64,000 bases of DNA, taken from the NCBI RefSeq assembly GCF_000189635.1, contig NW_002476434.1, positions 2,046,001-2,110,000 on the forward strand, written 5' to 3'. The stretch comes from Tetrahymena thermophila SB210. Its lineage: Eukaryota > Ciliophora > Oligohymenophorea > Hymenostomatida > Tetrahymenidae. Numbering within the stretch: the first letter of the stretch is position 1; each line of letters begins with the position of its first letter. The notes beneath the pieces are model-generated. The model did no database searches. It was not told where the DNA came from and saw only the letters and a list, made by a program, of their open reading frames with translations. This document shows, piece after piece, positions 28,770 through 41,969 of the stretch. The position numbers and the translations under genes are program-made.

Positions 28770-30723
28770 TTTATAAAAAAATATAAATCAAAGAAACCCC
28801 CGAAAATCATAAATAACTGGCTAGGGTAAAAAGGAATACATTCTTGAATTATGCTTTACAACTTGCAAATTTATAATGTTTAAGAATTATAATTATTCTA
28901 GACTCTACCAGTATATCTTAATGATCAAAAAAAATTATTATAAATTAAATTCTTTAAGTTTTTAAGAAGAATTTTTGGACATAATATAACAAATTTTATT
29001 TGTGTGAGAAATTTGAAATCCTTTAGTAAAAATAATATATAAGTCAAGTTTATGCATTTTTATCTATTTTATGTATTGCTCAACAATGAAGGATAAATTG
29101 TTTGTTACTCTTCATGTATTATATTAAAAATCAAAGCTATAAACCGTAAATTTAACTTATTAAATAAGATTCATTTATATATAATGTCTATCGATTAAAA
29201 TAAATATAACTCATTTATGACATTAAAAATTCTTTAATAGTTTTAAAAAGCAATCAAAAAATATGTGAAAATCTAACTATTCTTCAAAACTAGTTGCATA
29301 AATTTACACAAAGCTGTTTATCCTTTAAAAATAATCCTTTATTAACTTATTTTAAATTATTTTATTTATGCTCATATATTTATTAAACTTTAAATTATGG
29401 CAATTCTTACTAAGTATTATGAGGTAATTAAATTATTAAGACAACAATAAGTCAGGATACAAAAAGTTCAATATATTACAAGGTTGAATTTCTGTATGTA
29501 TAAATTGATTATAATTTGAAAAATTAGCATAAAAAATAAAAAAGACTAAGATAGTGAGTTAGCTCAAAATATTTTGATGTTTTTTGTATAATGATAGTAT
29601 TTTAATTGATAATATGGCAATAAAAAAAAAATAAACTAAATTTTATTTAATTTCTTATTAGATTTATCTCATATATGAAAGCTGACAAAAAAAACTAAAG
29701 GTTATATGATGCCAAACGAGATTATTCTCTATACACATAAAGAAACAAGATATCCTTGAGCATTAACTAAAAATTTTTATATTTTCCTTAAGAAAGGATT
29801 GATTGAATCATGTAAAGATTTTATCTTAAATTGAAATAGTGGTAACTAATATCCGTAAATTAAACTAAAGTCAATATCGAATGTACTTGTTCATACTAGA
29901 AATGAGATAAAACTCATTAAATTAATCGAAAGAAATTTAAAAAATATCTAATAAAAACTATTTTTTTACTAGTCTTTAATAGTCAAATTTCATTTCACTA
30001 TCTTCTCGCAAAATGTTTCCCAAATGATTTTCAATAAACAATATCCAAAAAAAGATAGTTTAAAATGGATATAAACTAATTACCGTGCTAGAATGATATT
30101 TTCATGATTTTAGAAATAATAAAATCACCAAAAAATAACATTAATATTATAAACAAAGAAAAATGGTTGTTTACATAACGTTAAATAATATTTAAAATAA
30201 TTTATTTGTAATATGCTGATACTAGTGTTAATAAAAACTTATTGTAATAAGTAAAATTAGAAATTGTTTGGAAACGAATAGATAAGTGAATGAAATTTTA
30301 ATATTATATATTTATTTTTAATTAATTTTTTAGCTTAGCTACTAACTAGAAGTAAGAATTCAAAAAGTAAGTATTTGATTGAATTAAAATATATAATAGA
30401 AAATAATACAATAGGGCCAAGCTAGGCAAATTAAATTTTCTATTATAAACATTTATTTAAAAAATTAAAAAATATTTTTTTGTCATTAATTTTTTATATT
30501 TTTTAAATGGTTATTATGGTATATAATTTAATTTGAATTTCAGTGGTACTAGTATATAATATTTTTATTCAATTAAGGTGAAAAATTTTTTAGTTTGAAT
30601 TTAGTAATAAGTAAGTAGAACTATTAGAATAGTAAGAAACATAAAGTAAATAAATAATTTTATTTTGATTAAAAGTAAGATATATTTATTAAAGTAGGAG
30701 TGTATTTTATAATAGCAAGTCAG
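28770..30723. other. AT-rich intergenic region
   Basis: About 2 kb with no gene I can support on either strand. Around 29,690-29,760 the sequence is slightly less AT-rich, but no open frame, tRNA fold or repeat is evident. Confidence 0.4.
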
Positions 30724-30984
30724 TCACATATTTATACATTTTCCAAACATTCCATTTGATTCATTTATGCATCTTAGATTCTCACAACATCTAAATTGAT
30801 CAAATCCTACAATACATATGTTTCTAACTTAAGAGCATTTATAGGTTATTTATACTTAATATTCACTTTCGTCTTAATTATCAGTAGTAAGGACAACAGA
30901 ATTATCCTGTTACTAAGACTTTAAAAAACCTAAGGTAAAAAGTATTAACAAGAATGATTTCATAATTAATTTAATAGCTCTCAT
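30724..30984 (-). CDS. Small secreted six-Cys protein, knottin-like
   Basis: An 86-residue single-exon ORF runs from ATG 30,984 to TGA 30,724-30,726. The N-terminal 22-23 residues form a signal peptide (basic start, then FLLILFTLGFLKS; Met8 is an alternative start). A Gln/Asp/Thr-rich pro-like spacer (about 24-47) follows. The C-terminal domain has exactly six cysteines, at 50, 57, 66, 67, 72 and 83: spacing C-x6-C-x8-CC-x4-C-x10-C. This is the C-C-CC-C-C framework of inhibitor cystine-knot (knottin) peptides in animals and plants. A sister gene with the same layout lies at 40,854-41,102. Secretion is well supported; a knottin fold is inferred from spacing only. It could act as a defence, predation, pheromone-like or protease-inhibitor peptide, but nothing in the sequence decides this. 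Confidence 0.8.
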
Positions 30985-33041
30985 TTTTATTATAGTTATT
31001 TTTTTTCCTTTATTATTTACAAAACCAATTATTAAATAATTTAAATGTTAATTATTATTTATTAAGTTAATAAAACGAAATTCATTCAATCTATTTAAAA
31101 TTGCTAGTTCCTACTTATTATTAAAAGAACGAAAAGAAAAGAGTTTTTTAAGCCTAAACATTATTTAAATATACAATATATTTTTAATTAGTTTATCTAC
31201 GAATCAGAACTCTCTTATTTTATATAAAATAAATTTAATTTAATTCAAAATTTCATATTGTTTAATCATTTAATGTTTAACGAAATGAATAAACTATCAA
31301 TAAAAATGCAGAATTATTTGCTTTCAAATTATTATTATTATCTATCCTACTAATAAATTTAAAAATTTTTTTGCAATATGATTAAGCCTGAAATTTTTTT
31401 ATTTTAAATTTTATATTGCTTAAACAAAATTATTCTTATGAGGAAAATTTTTAAACCTTGTAAATAAATAAATTATCTATTTCACATTTAAAAAAAAATT
31501 TGTTTAAAAAATGTCAAAAAAGAATACATCATACACAAATATTTAACCACAATTTTTCATATATTTATACTCAATTTAATTAACTTAATTGACACTCATT
31601 TTTTAAAAACATAAAAAATGAACTCAAAATTTGAGAAAATTTATTTTTCAATGAGTGATAATATATGAGCAACAATGGAATTATAGTTTTTTTAATTGAT
31701 ATCATTATAATTATATTTATTAATCCTGTTTAAAAAATTGATAAATTTAATAAAGTCATGCGCGTTTTTAAATTAAATACAATCTGCCTTTGCTTATCCT
31801 ATCTAAAATTTAAAAAAACATTAGGTAGAAATTTAACCAGAATTTTTTAATTTATTTTAAGTCATTTTAATAAATTAAATATACTTTTATATTATTTAAA
31901 AGAATATATTGTGTTTAAGATACTTTAAGAACTTTTAAAATATAAGAATATTTTATTATTTTTTTTATGCTTGTAAGTAATAAATTGATTTAGAATTTTA
32001 TAATAATTTTATTTTTAGTATGAAAAGATTAGTTGAAATTTTTTTCAAAAGGAATACAGTAAAAGATAAATCTAAATGAATTGTTTATTTATTCAATCAA
32101 TTTTCTTATCAAATTAAAAGCAAATTATTATTTAAAGCTATAAATTTTTCAAGAAATATAAAAATGCTAGTTTAATGCAGCTTTATTTTCAAACCCAAGA
32201 TTTATTTTGAATAAATATTTTAATTAATACGCTCTATAAATATAAGAACTATAAATATCCAGTAGAACTTCTTTATAAATCAGAAAAACTTCATAAAAAC
32301 ACATTTATAATAAAATTGAATTAATATGTTAATACAATATTTTTCTAAAAAATGAGAGAAATATTTATATTTAAAAAAAAAAGGGAATAAATACAATTAA
32401 AACGTTGATTACAAAAAATTAAAAACAATAAATAATCTATGGAAAAATGATGCGATTTTTAAACAATCTTAGATTTGTTTTGCGTTTATAATTCTTAATG
32501 TCAAAAATCAACATGTAGATTTTTTAAATTAATAGATAAGTGCTATTTCTAAACCTAAATTAAAGATAAATTGGAAAGAAAGTAGGTGGATTTTTAGATT
32601 TATTTAAATATTGAACAAACTGATAAAAGATCGATATTAACAATTAAAAAAAAGTTTACTTTTTATAAAAAATAATATTTAATTCGATTGTAGTATCAAT
32701 ATTTTATTGTTAAATAAGCCATTCAAAAATAAAACTAAAGAAATATGAATTAATTTGCATAAATTTCATTATTTTTAAATAATAATAAAATAAATATATT
32801 CTGAATTGATGAATTGAGTAGAAATTGTATTTTATTAAAGATAAAATTGATGATATTAATTTAATAGAATTTAAGTAATAAAAATTGTATTTTACAATAT
32901 TAATAAAATTAATTACATACAATTAGTTTATTCAAAAATATTAAAAAAATATTTAATCTAAAAAAAATGAAGTATATAAATTTCATTTACAGAATAATAA
33001 AGTATTTTCAGCTTTTAAGCTAAATTATATATCAATTAATT
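30985..33041. other. AT-rich intergenic region
   Basis: About 2 kb of AT-rich DNA upstream of the small secreted gene and downstream of the large receptor-like gene. Open frames here are short and low in complexity (Lys/Asn/Ile/Tyr). I recognise no gene, RNA or repeat. Confidence 0.4.
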
Positions 33042-36000
33042 TCATAAAACTAATTACTGTAATTCTTTCATTAGATCTTCATCTTCTTTTTTCTTATTTT
33101 CTTAGCTTGTTTGCTTAATTTGATCCTAACCTGTTCTTGCCATAGTAGGTGAGTCAGAATACATTCCTGGAGATTTTTAGAACATACTGGGTCTTGGATT
33201 TTTTGATTCATTGTAAGGATACCCATTTTTAAATAGGTCTTCTTATGAATCTACTTGAGAATCATTATTTCCTTATGAATCTCTCTTTTTTCTTTCACCT
33301 CTTTTAGAATTCTCTTTTTTCACTATAGATTATTCTCTAGCTCTCTATACCTCAAATTAGTCTTCTTCCACTCTAAGAACAAATTCTCTAATAATGTAAC
33401 CTACGCTTGTATTTATTTGTATCAAGACATCTTCAACATTTTGTAATTCAGGAGTTCCTTTCATAATAATTATACCTGCTTACATATCTAAGACCAGCCA
33501 ACTAGGAAGTTACATATTTCCTTTAGGTCCATATGGTTTATAGTCAGCTCCTAACATCTTTTGTAGTGCTAAGCATGACTCTCCTGGTGCATATCTAAGT
33601 GCTATTAAACTAGCTATTTCATGAGCCTCTATATGTAGCGATTCACCTTTTGAAGGGAATAAAGAACTTACTGGTTTTTCTGAAATTCCTAAAGCATCTG
33701 CTTACAGAGCTAACTCTATCAAATGTAAATTAATATTTTATTGATAAATGTTATAATACAATTTCTTTTTAACTAAAGTATTCATTTCTTCTTCTGAAAC
33801 ATAGTCTTGAATAGATTATTAATCTATTATGTGAAGTTTCAAAAGTGGCTCAAAGAATTATTAAAATTTAACTTTGACATTTGGAAATGTAAAAACACGA
33901 CCTTATTTATCTAAATCTTCAGTGGACTCTAAAGAAAGATAATATTTATACCAATCGGTTTCATGCAACTATGGATTTAATATCAAAGAATAGGTCTTGA
34001 AGAATCCATAGACTTCTAAACTTTTAGGGTCAAAGCTCAATAGCATTTTAGATACCTGCATTCTTAAAATTGTGCTTAATGTGCTATTAACTTCATCAAA
34101 TTCTTCTTTGAGTGTTTTAGTAGAGGTTTAAGTACCATTTAAATTAAATTTGATATCGTATTGCTAGATATCTTCTTAAAATATTTTTTAATTAAACTCT
34201 CCTGTTTGTTTCAAATAAAATTTTTCAATTAGTGATTATTTTGATGAACCTTTCATTTTTTAAAGTTTTTTCCTAATAAAATGGGTAACTGAATAAATGT
34301 CATTTTCTTTATAAGCAACACTTGCAGGTATAGCACTTTACTGTCTAATAATCTATTCTTGCTTTGATATTTGATTATTATCTGAAGTAAGCTATTGTTT
34401 TTCAAAGTCATCTATTTAATTAGCAGCTATACTCTCATAGGTAATTTTTTTATGAGATAAAATTTTGAGTAAACTAGTAATAATTTAGAAACAAGCTTTT
34501 TACTCATGAAATATTAAAGGTATTTTTAGCATAAAGGGTTCATTTGGTTTACATATAACTGTACTATATCTGTTCTTTTTCTTATATAGTATGTTATAGA
34601 TTACATTTCTAAATTTATAAGCACCAAGTACTCCACTGATAGGGCCTAAAATCGTAGCTATCCACTATATTACGAATAATGGAGGAAGTTGATTAACATG
34701 CACAGTAAAAGTATCAGATATTTAGGTAAACCCATCAGATGCAGTCACTTAGACTGTTGTACTTTTTTAGAACTCAGTTTAAGGTGGATTACCAAAAAAC
34801 TTTTGCCCATCACTGCTATATTAGAGCCATTGCGTGTTATCGAAAGGCACAAATTTACCAGCTTCCTACACAAGAACCTTATATGCAATGGTTGTATTGA
34901 AATCTGGCACTATGAAGGTTTATGGGTCTATAGTAAACGAGAATTCAGTTAAAATAAGTATGTTGTCGCTGAATTGGCTTTGAAGAGTCTTTTTAGGATT
35001 GGTTTATATATTCTTCTTTTACACGAGGAAAGGGAATTGAGATGCAGAAGCCACTTTAGTATAAGGATAGTTAATAGAGTCTGAAATAGTCACCGTTGCC
35101 ACTACTTCTGAATATTTTAGTGGAGGTACGGGATAGATAATTATTTAGCTCTTTAAAAATTGATTAACATTTGATGTTAAACCTGTGATACTAATTATGT
35201 TTAATTCGTCATTTACAGAAATATTTACAGAAACTTGATCAGTGAAAATAAATCTTGCTTTCAGTTTAGGAATTTCAATTTTTATATTCACTGATTGAGC
35301 TTATGTTTAGATGTAATCTTGAGTGCTTCCATCTAGTGTCAATGTAAGAGAAGGATAGATACTCATGTAGATAGGAGTAAATTGAATTGAATTCAATAAA
35401 GTATATTTAATATTGTTGCTCAAACAAAGATTATATGCTTACTGTGCTGCACTACCATTTGGAAAATTAGTAGTATCGGTTAAAATTATTTATTCATAGT
35501 CATCATAATATAATGATGGTGAGACTAAATTCTATTCATTAATAGTACCTTAGTACTAAAGTTATGCAAATATAGATTTAGCTTGAACAGCATTAGTTTA
35601 ACAACTTCCAATCGTGTATATGAAACTGCTTACATAAAGAGGTGTCAAGCTCGTAAATAGAAAAGTATTTAGCAGTGGAGAGTCCAAATTTGTAGGGTCT
35701 ACCGCTTCTTTTTGTATTGTGATGGTTAAAGATATTTCTACTGGATTATATGAAATCCAGTAAGGAAGTGCCTATCCAATTTATTTCTAATACAAGGTAA
35801 CACTAGCTACTTGTAAATCAAGATTTTGATAAAGGTAGCATGTATTTATCTTTATAGTTTAGCCAACTTAAAATTTGAAGGTATCTGGATCATTGATTAT
35901 GCTAAACTCCATATCTCCATCGCTAGTATATCCCAAGACTTAAAGGAAATCTGCATGAAGATATGCATTGATAGTTAAGGGAAAAGATCTCATTTATATG

Positions 36001-38027
36001 TTATTGTTAATAAAAAGGGTTGTGAAATCTTATTTAACACATGTGAATAAACCATTTTGACTCCCGTTTTAGAAGCTAGAAACAATAAATGGATTAGTAA
36101 CATCTGATATATCAAGCAAATAAATCATTCCCTGTTAAAGAGTAGAAATGATTACAGTTTTTTCATTTTTTAGGTAAGTAACGTCATTTGTCCATCCATC
36201 AACAGTCAATTGAGAAAAAGCAACAAATTAAGGTAGCTTCTTTTGATCCATGATATATATGCCACCAAGTCCATCTACTAAATAGTAATTCATGTAGATT
36301 AACGATTTGTAGACCTATTCAGCTCCGGTTGAGTCAAAGAAATTAACATATTTTATATTATAGAGATTCGAAATATCTAAAACATAGTATCCATACCCTC
36401 TGCAAGCTCCTATAAAGTATTTCTCATCAGTTGATAACATAACACCAGTAGTGAATCCTTTCATGAATGGCAAGAAATTCCAGGTTGCAATAACAAAGTA
36501 GCTTCCCAGTGTTGTTGTGTCAACGAAGGCAATAGTTCTATCTAGAGAGCAAACTAGCAATGTATCTTCGTTATTATTATCAACATCTTTAATATAACCA
36601 GGAAAAGGCTATCCTAGTGGAACCTTTTGAATGATTTGTATATTAGCGTAGTTAGAGACATCAAGAACAGCCATGAAGTTGACCCCATCATTAATAGCAA
36701 CCATCATAATTTAATAGTTATTTTTAGTGTAGAAAACATCAATGGTAGCACTTTAGCCAGGAGGTTTATACTATTTCTTAACGGCTTAGAATTAAGTAGG
36801 ATCGCTTACATCAATAAACCAGAGGCCATCAGTATCAAATGCTCCTATATAAGTCGATCTAGTTGTGTCGTAATCACATCTCCAATAAAATTTAGTATTG
36901 GATTAGTCAAATCCTATTGAGTGAATTCCATTATACAAATTGACATATTTTTGACCTAAAATAGGAGCCATCCTTCTGAAAATCATGACAGAAACTGCGT
37001 TTGAAAAATAGAGGTAATTACCTGTTTATGACAAAGCTATAGAATTTCCATGAAAAGGGAAATATGACCACATATAAGTATTTGGACTATTTCTATTAGA
37101 AATATCAATAGTATAGATACCTATTGACCTTACACCTAAAAAGAGAAAGTTACCATCAGGCGACATGGCAAAAGAGTAAGGAGAGGGAATGACCAAATTT
37201 GAAGGCCACCACTAATTAAGATAGTAATTGAAGGTGATAGGATAATTTGCTGGGTTAGAAGAAGTGATTTATGTAAAATCAGCAAAACTGAGTCCATTTC
37301 TTTGATCTAAGTTGATGAGGTACTTCAAATCAGGAGTAAGAATCACTCTATGAGAATATCCTTAAGTTATACCTGGAAAGGATCCTACTAGAGTACCTGT
37401 GACTGATCCAGGAGTTTTAGTTAGCGCAAAAATACCAAGGCCATGAGTGTCTTAACTCAAAAGAAGAAACTTTTCATCTGGAGTCAATAATCCTGCGTAG
37501 ATTTGGAAATTCTACCACTATAAGTTTCCTATTTATGTTAGAGAATTTTTGTTCGAGATATCAAGAATTCTAACGTTTCCGTCAATCAAGAATATGTAAG
37601 CAGTGTCTTCTTTAGGATTGAGAATGATATCAACAATAAAAAGCTATTCAGTATCCTATCCCATTTAGACAAAGGTCTACTAGTTAACAAAGTTATAAAT
37701 GGTGAACTTCTACTAATGACTCAAGAAGATATAGTTCGCGTCCTAAGTAATAGCAAATCCAATAATGTTATCTGAAGTTGACAAAGTCGCAATTCCAGCG
37801 AATGCTTAAGTTGGATCAGCAACCAATACACCATTGTCACCTTGAGAAATAAAGAGTAAGCCCGTTTAAGAGCTTACTAAGATTTTAGAGAACTCACTTT
37901 GCTGGCTTTAAGATTTAATTATATAGCTATACTATGGTGAATAAATCCAATTTTAAGGAGCTTAGCAATAAAGCTAAAGTATTAAAGTAAAAAAGAGTAA
38001 AAATTTGAATAGGTTTTTTTAAAGCAT
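33042..38027 (-). CDS. LVIVD/cadherin-like type I membrane protein
   Basis: A 1,661-residue single-exon ORF runs from ATG 38,027 to TGA 33,042-33,044. The signal peptide is MLQKNLFKFLLFFTLILQLYC. Residues about 50-650 contain repeated blades of LVIVD/beta-propeller type, with recurring phrases such as YVLDISNLYN, IYLLDISDVTNPF, LWFIDVSDPTQF and YTIDISNRNSP. Residues about 670-1,110 contain cadherin-like (dystroglycan-type) domains; the last ends VQVTASDG ... DTFTVHVNQLPP. One transmembrane helix follows at about 1,117-1,140 (FVIQWIATILGPISGVLGAY), then a basic stop-transfer (KKKNR) and a cytoplasmic tail of about 520 residues that is charged and ends in a Ser/Gln/Glu-rich stretch. Such proteins are expanded in ciliates. 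A role as surface adhesion or sensing receptor is inferred. There is no enzyme domain I recognise in the tail. Confidence 0.9.
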
Positions 38028-40853
38028 TTGATTTTTTTAGTTTAGAAATAATCAATTTTTATTTGATTATATAAATTTCGTGACACAAAATCTCTATTTC
38101 AAAGTTATTGAGCAAAACTGCTTACTTTTACTTTCTTTAAATCTCCAGATTTTTATTTAAAATTGAGTCATTTAATTTTCTCGCAATTTAAGTTAAACAT
38201 AAATTATTCACAGTTAATTAACCTCAATTAAATAAAAAAGTGCTTAGGTAATCTATACTAGTTTAGTTATCAACCGGGGTTTTTTAAGAATAGTTAATAT
38301 TTTTTTAACTAATTTTATTAAGTTATTTAAATTACCCAACAATTTAAATCATAATAATATTTACCATACAAATTTACAACTAAGTAAATATTAAACAGAG
38401 AAAAATCCGCTAGAAAAAAAAATCTTTAAGATAATAAGCAAATAATAAATTCCAAGAATACTTGGAAAATATTATAAATACTGATGTGTTTAATTTTTTC
38501 CTTTAATAATAAGGTTAGTACAAATTTTGGAGTTGAAAACATATTTCAACATGAATTTAATTTTATAAAAAAACTTAAATTTTTCGATCAATCAATTTTC
38601 TTGAAACAATTTGTTTTATTAATCAGTTTGAAATATACATCTCAAAGACAAAAACAAAAAAATTAAAAAGACCTAACTCAAGACTCGCAAAAATTATATT
38701 TCGTTTATTTCAATAGCAATTTTTGTTCATTTCTATTTTTAAAAGAATCAAAAAAAACGAAAAAAAACAAAAGTCAAATTTAGTAAAAAATTCTAAATAC
38801 TATCTAAAAATTCAAATAGTTATTAACAGAAAAAAGAAAACTAATTTCTTTTTAAATCTTTTTTATTATTTAAAAATATTTAATTTGTCTCATTAAAGCA
38901 AAAATAAAAAAATAATAGGTTAGTTTTTATTTGTCCACTATGTCAATATGTTACAAAGTAATATTTACTTAAAATTAGAAATGCGACCATATATTAAATA
39001 ATTCATTCATACTTTTTTATAAATGCTACATACAAATTTTATTTTAAAAAACTATTAAAGTCTTCAATTATCTTATGTTATGTTAAATTAATATAGTTGT
39101 TTTCTATAAATAGAATATGATAATATTGTGATTATAAAAATCATTCAAGAATAATAAGCAGTAAATAAAACTAATTATAGAAATTAATTTTCGACTATTA
39201 AATATCAGATGAAATAAATTGATTTTATTTATAACTCATAAACAATTTCTTTTATATCTATATATATATATAATTTATATATATTTTTACAATAACAGAA
39301 ATATAAATGGATTAATTTTAAAATAGATTATCTTAATAATTGTCATAAAAGTATATTCTTATTAATTTTTTAAATGAAATTTTAACAAAAACAATAAAAT
39401 AATTATTAAAATATATTTTTTTAACCAATTCTCTAAAAATTATCAATATTTCTGTGTTAATTTAGTATAAATTATTTAATTTTCAAAACTTTCATATTTA
39501 TTTGAATTAAAAGCACTTGGAAAAGAAATTAAGAATACAAAATTGAAGGTATGGTGAAAATTAGGCCAAAAAAAAAAATAGTTATAAATATATAAAAAAA
39601 TAATTTAAAGATGAGTGATAGAAAAATTATGGCTAACTTTAGCTTTATTATATTTTGAAGTAAAATAAAAAATGATTGATTTTTATTTTTTGGAGTTTTT
39701 AAATAATTATACATGAAATGAGATAAATAGGGAGCTTTTTTATAGAATAATACACTATTTTTGTTAGATATCTCTTAAAAAATATTTAATATACAGCTTA
39801 AAAGAGACTCATAGTTAAGCATATAAAGGTTTTGATCAAATGGTTCCAAGAAAGTATAAATTAATCTTATTTAATTTTCATAATTTGAAATATATTAAAT
39901 AGAGATAATGTCCTAGTTGTAAAATTTGTTTCTCTTAATTATTATTCGCTTTTATAAATAATTTATTTTCAAATAAAAAAATTCACTTGAGTTTCTTTCA
40001 GTTTTTCTCAAAAGCGAATAATCAAAAATTAATTTTCTTGATAATTATCTAAGCTTAAGATAGGCAAATAATAATTTACATAAAGGTAATAAAACAAATG
40101 TTTAGAAAAATCTACTTTTCTTAAAAGCAAATAATTTTTTCTCAAATAAATAAATATAAAGTAAATTTAATAATTCTATTTTAAATAAATGACATAATTT
40201 TAATTTTTAACCTTAAGCTTTAAAACTGCATAGAATTTTTTGTTGTTTAGAATAAAATTTATATATCAAACAAAAATTAAAAATTAGTAGCTGAGAATGA
40301 TAATTAAATCGAATATTAATAATTTTTATTCATTGCTAAATTTACAGCTATCAATAATCAATTAGTTATTTAGTTTATATTTTGATCATTCATGAATCAA
40401 TTTAGTTGTAAAATTTTATGCAGCTGCTATTTATCAATAATCCCAAAAACTAAATTAATGTTTTCTTTCTCTTGTAATTCTAATAATTATAATAATTTAT
40501 GAGGAATTTTATTATTTTGCCATTACGAAGTTGTTAGTTAAATATAATCTCACAAAAAATATTTTAAAATTTTTTTACTGTTTTATTAAGTGAAAAATAC
40601 AATTTATCAAGCTAGAATTTTGCAAATATTAACATATAAAAATACGCAAAAATTAGTTCATTAAATGCTTAATCCTTGGAGGAATATACTTATATTTCAG
40701 TTTTTTATAATAGTAAAATAAATAAATTTTTAAGATCAATCTTTGATGATTTGTTAAGTATAAATTATTTGTTGCATTGTTAATATAATATTTTACAGAT
40801 TTTTTAATTATTTTAATCAATATTTCTATGTGATCTTTGTTTTAATTTTATTC
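38028..40853. other. AT-rich intergenic region
   Basis: About 2.8 kb without a supported gene. It includes a TA dinucleotide tract at about 39,258-39,285. Two short frames (38,484-38,666 plus; 39,529-39,714 minus) are hydrophobic and low in complexity, and I do not call them. It contains the 5' flank of the receptor-like gene. Confidence 0.45.
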
Positions 40854-41102
40854 TCATATAACTTAACAAATTCCAAAAACTTAGCCTTATTTTGCAACAC
40901 ACTTATAAGGCTCACAGCATTAAAGAAATACATTTTTAGGATCATTAGCTGCACACATTTATCTTGTTTTCTAGCACTGATATTTAGTATCTCCTTAATT
41001 ATTATTTTATGTGGTTTAGATAGTTTGTTCTTGCAAATTATTTGCTAAAGCTACACTCAAGAATAGTATTATTGTTAATATAAAAAATTTAATAGCTATC
41101 AT
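40854..41102 (-). CDS. Small secreted six-Cys protein, knottin-like
   Basis: An 82-residue single-exon ORF runs from ATG 41,102 to TGA 40,854-40,856. The signal peptide is residues 1-20 (IKFFILTIILFLSVALA, ending in an A-x-A cleavage site). A Gln/Asn/Thr-rich spacer (about 21-40) follows. The Cys domain has six cysteines at 43, 50, 62, 63, 68 and 79: spacing C-x6-C-x11-CC-x4-C-x10-C. It parallels the gene at 30,724-30,984 in start (MxAIK), spacer, pre-Cys residue pair (KY/YK), the CCE motif and the GxC ending. Sequence between the cysteines is highly diverged, as in fast-evolving secreted peptides. Secretion well supported; knottin fold inferred. Confidence 0.82.
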
Positions 41103-41756
41103 TTACTTTTTTAAAATTATCTTAAAAATATTTTTCTTGAATATTTTTATTAATTTTTTTTTAATTATAATAAAAAAATTTGATTAAAGTCCATTTAAAA
41201 ATACAAATAAAGTGTAAGATATTATTGTAAACGAAAAGATATTTATTTTAGTTGGATTTTATTAATTATTATGAATTTCTTTACTTTAAATATAGTACCA
41301 TATTCTTTCTTAAAGGGTACTGAATGACCTAATTAATGAAGTTAAATTTTTTGTATTTTTTAAAAAAAAAATCAATTCAAAAAATGAATGAAATTTTCAA
41401 TCTCATCAAAAAAATAATTACAGTAAGTATAAACCTTTTATTTTTAATGTATTTTATGATTTCAAAATCTTTATGGTGAAAGATTTATTTAGTTTCAAGG
41501 TTCAGAAGATTCTAATTATACTTAGTACTAAGATGATTAAAGAAAAGAAAATAAAATAAAGTATCAAGGCGGATTAAATAAAGATTTTTATAGTATTTTT
41601 GTTTTAGTTATGGATTTAAGAGTTTATGTATTTTGTGATATAAAAAAAGTGTTGAATAATCTAATAATTATATTTACTTTCACATTTTCACTAAATAACT
41701 TAATTTATTTTTCTTAAAATACAAGAATATAATTGCAACTTTATTATTTTTACCAT
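41103..41756. other. AT-rich intergenic region
   Basis: This region lies between two small minus-strand genes. Nothing recognisable was seen. It should include the promoter of the secreted peptide gene. Confidence 0.4.
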
Positions 41757-41969
41757 TCATCGGAACTAACTAAAATAGGAATTGCTAAGGCAGTACTTAC
41801 TACCTATTTGAAATTAACCACAGTTTTCATACTATTTTATTTCCTCCATTTATTCTATAGATACAACTGTAGAGCATTTTGTAAAAATCGCAGCCGCTTC
41901 AATTTTGCAATGCTTCGAGCCATAGGTTGTCTAGATTATTAGATTTTAATCTTTTAATTTGAATGGCAT
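41757..41969 (-). CDS. Small CHCH-like (twin Cx9-10C) protein
   Basis: A 70-residue ORF runs from ATG 41,969 to TGA 41,757-41,759. It has no signal peptide. Four cysteines form two pairs, C-x10-C (HCKIEAAAIFTKC) and C-x9-C (NCGQFQIGSKYC), separated by a helical, charged linker (VVSIEQMEEIKQYE). Twin CxnC pairs in a helix-hairpin-helix are the mark of CHCH proteins imported into the mitochondrial intermembrane space by the MIA pathway (respiratory-complex subunits, assembly factors). Here the first spacing is 10 rather than 9, so the assignment is tentative. The ORF has balanced composition and GC well above its flanks, which supports a real gene. The opposite strand carries an open frame that is a shadow. 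Confidence 0.65.

Noticed and set aside
34689-36920. Plus-strand ORFs inside the LVIVD/cadherin-like gene
   Set aside because: They are antisense shadows of a continuous 1,661-residue minus-strand frame.
38484-38666. Plus-strand ORF of 60 codons
   Set aside because: Low complexity and isolated; no support beyond an ATG and an open frame.
39529-39714. Minus-strand hydrophobic ORF
   Set aside because: Poly-Phe/Ile/Leu translation of T/A runs; could mimic a membrane protein but is probably chance.
41733-41942. Plus-strand ORF over the CHCH-like gene
   Set aside because: The opposite strand gives a better protein with four well-spaced cysteines and a TGA stop, so the plus frame is its shadow.
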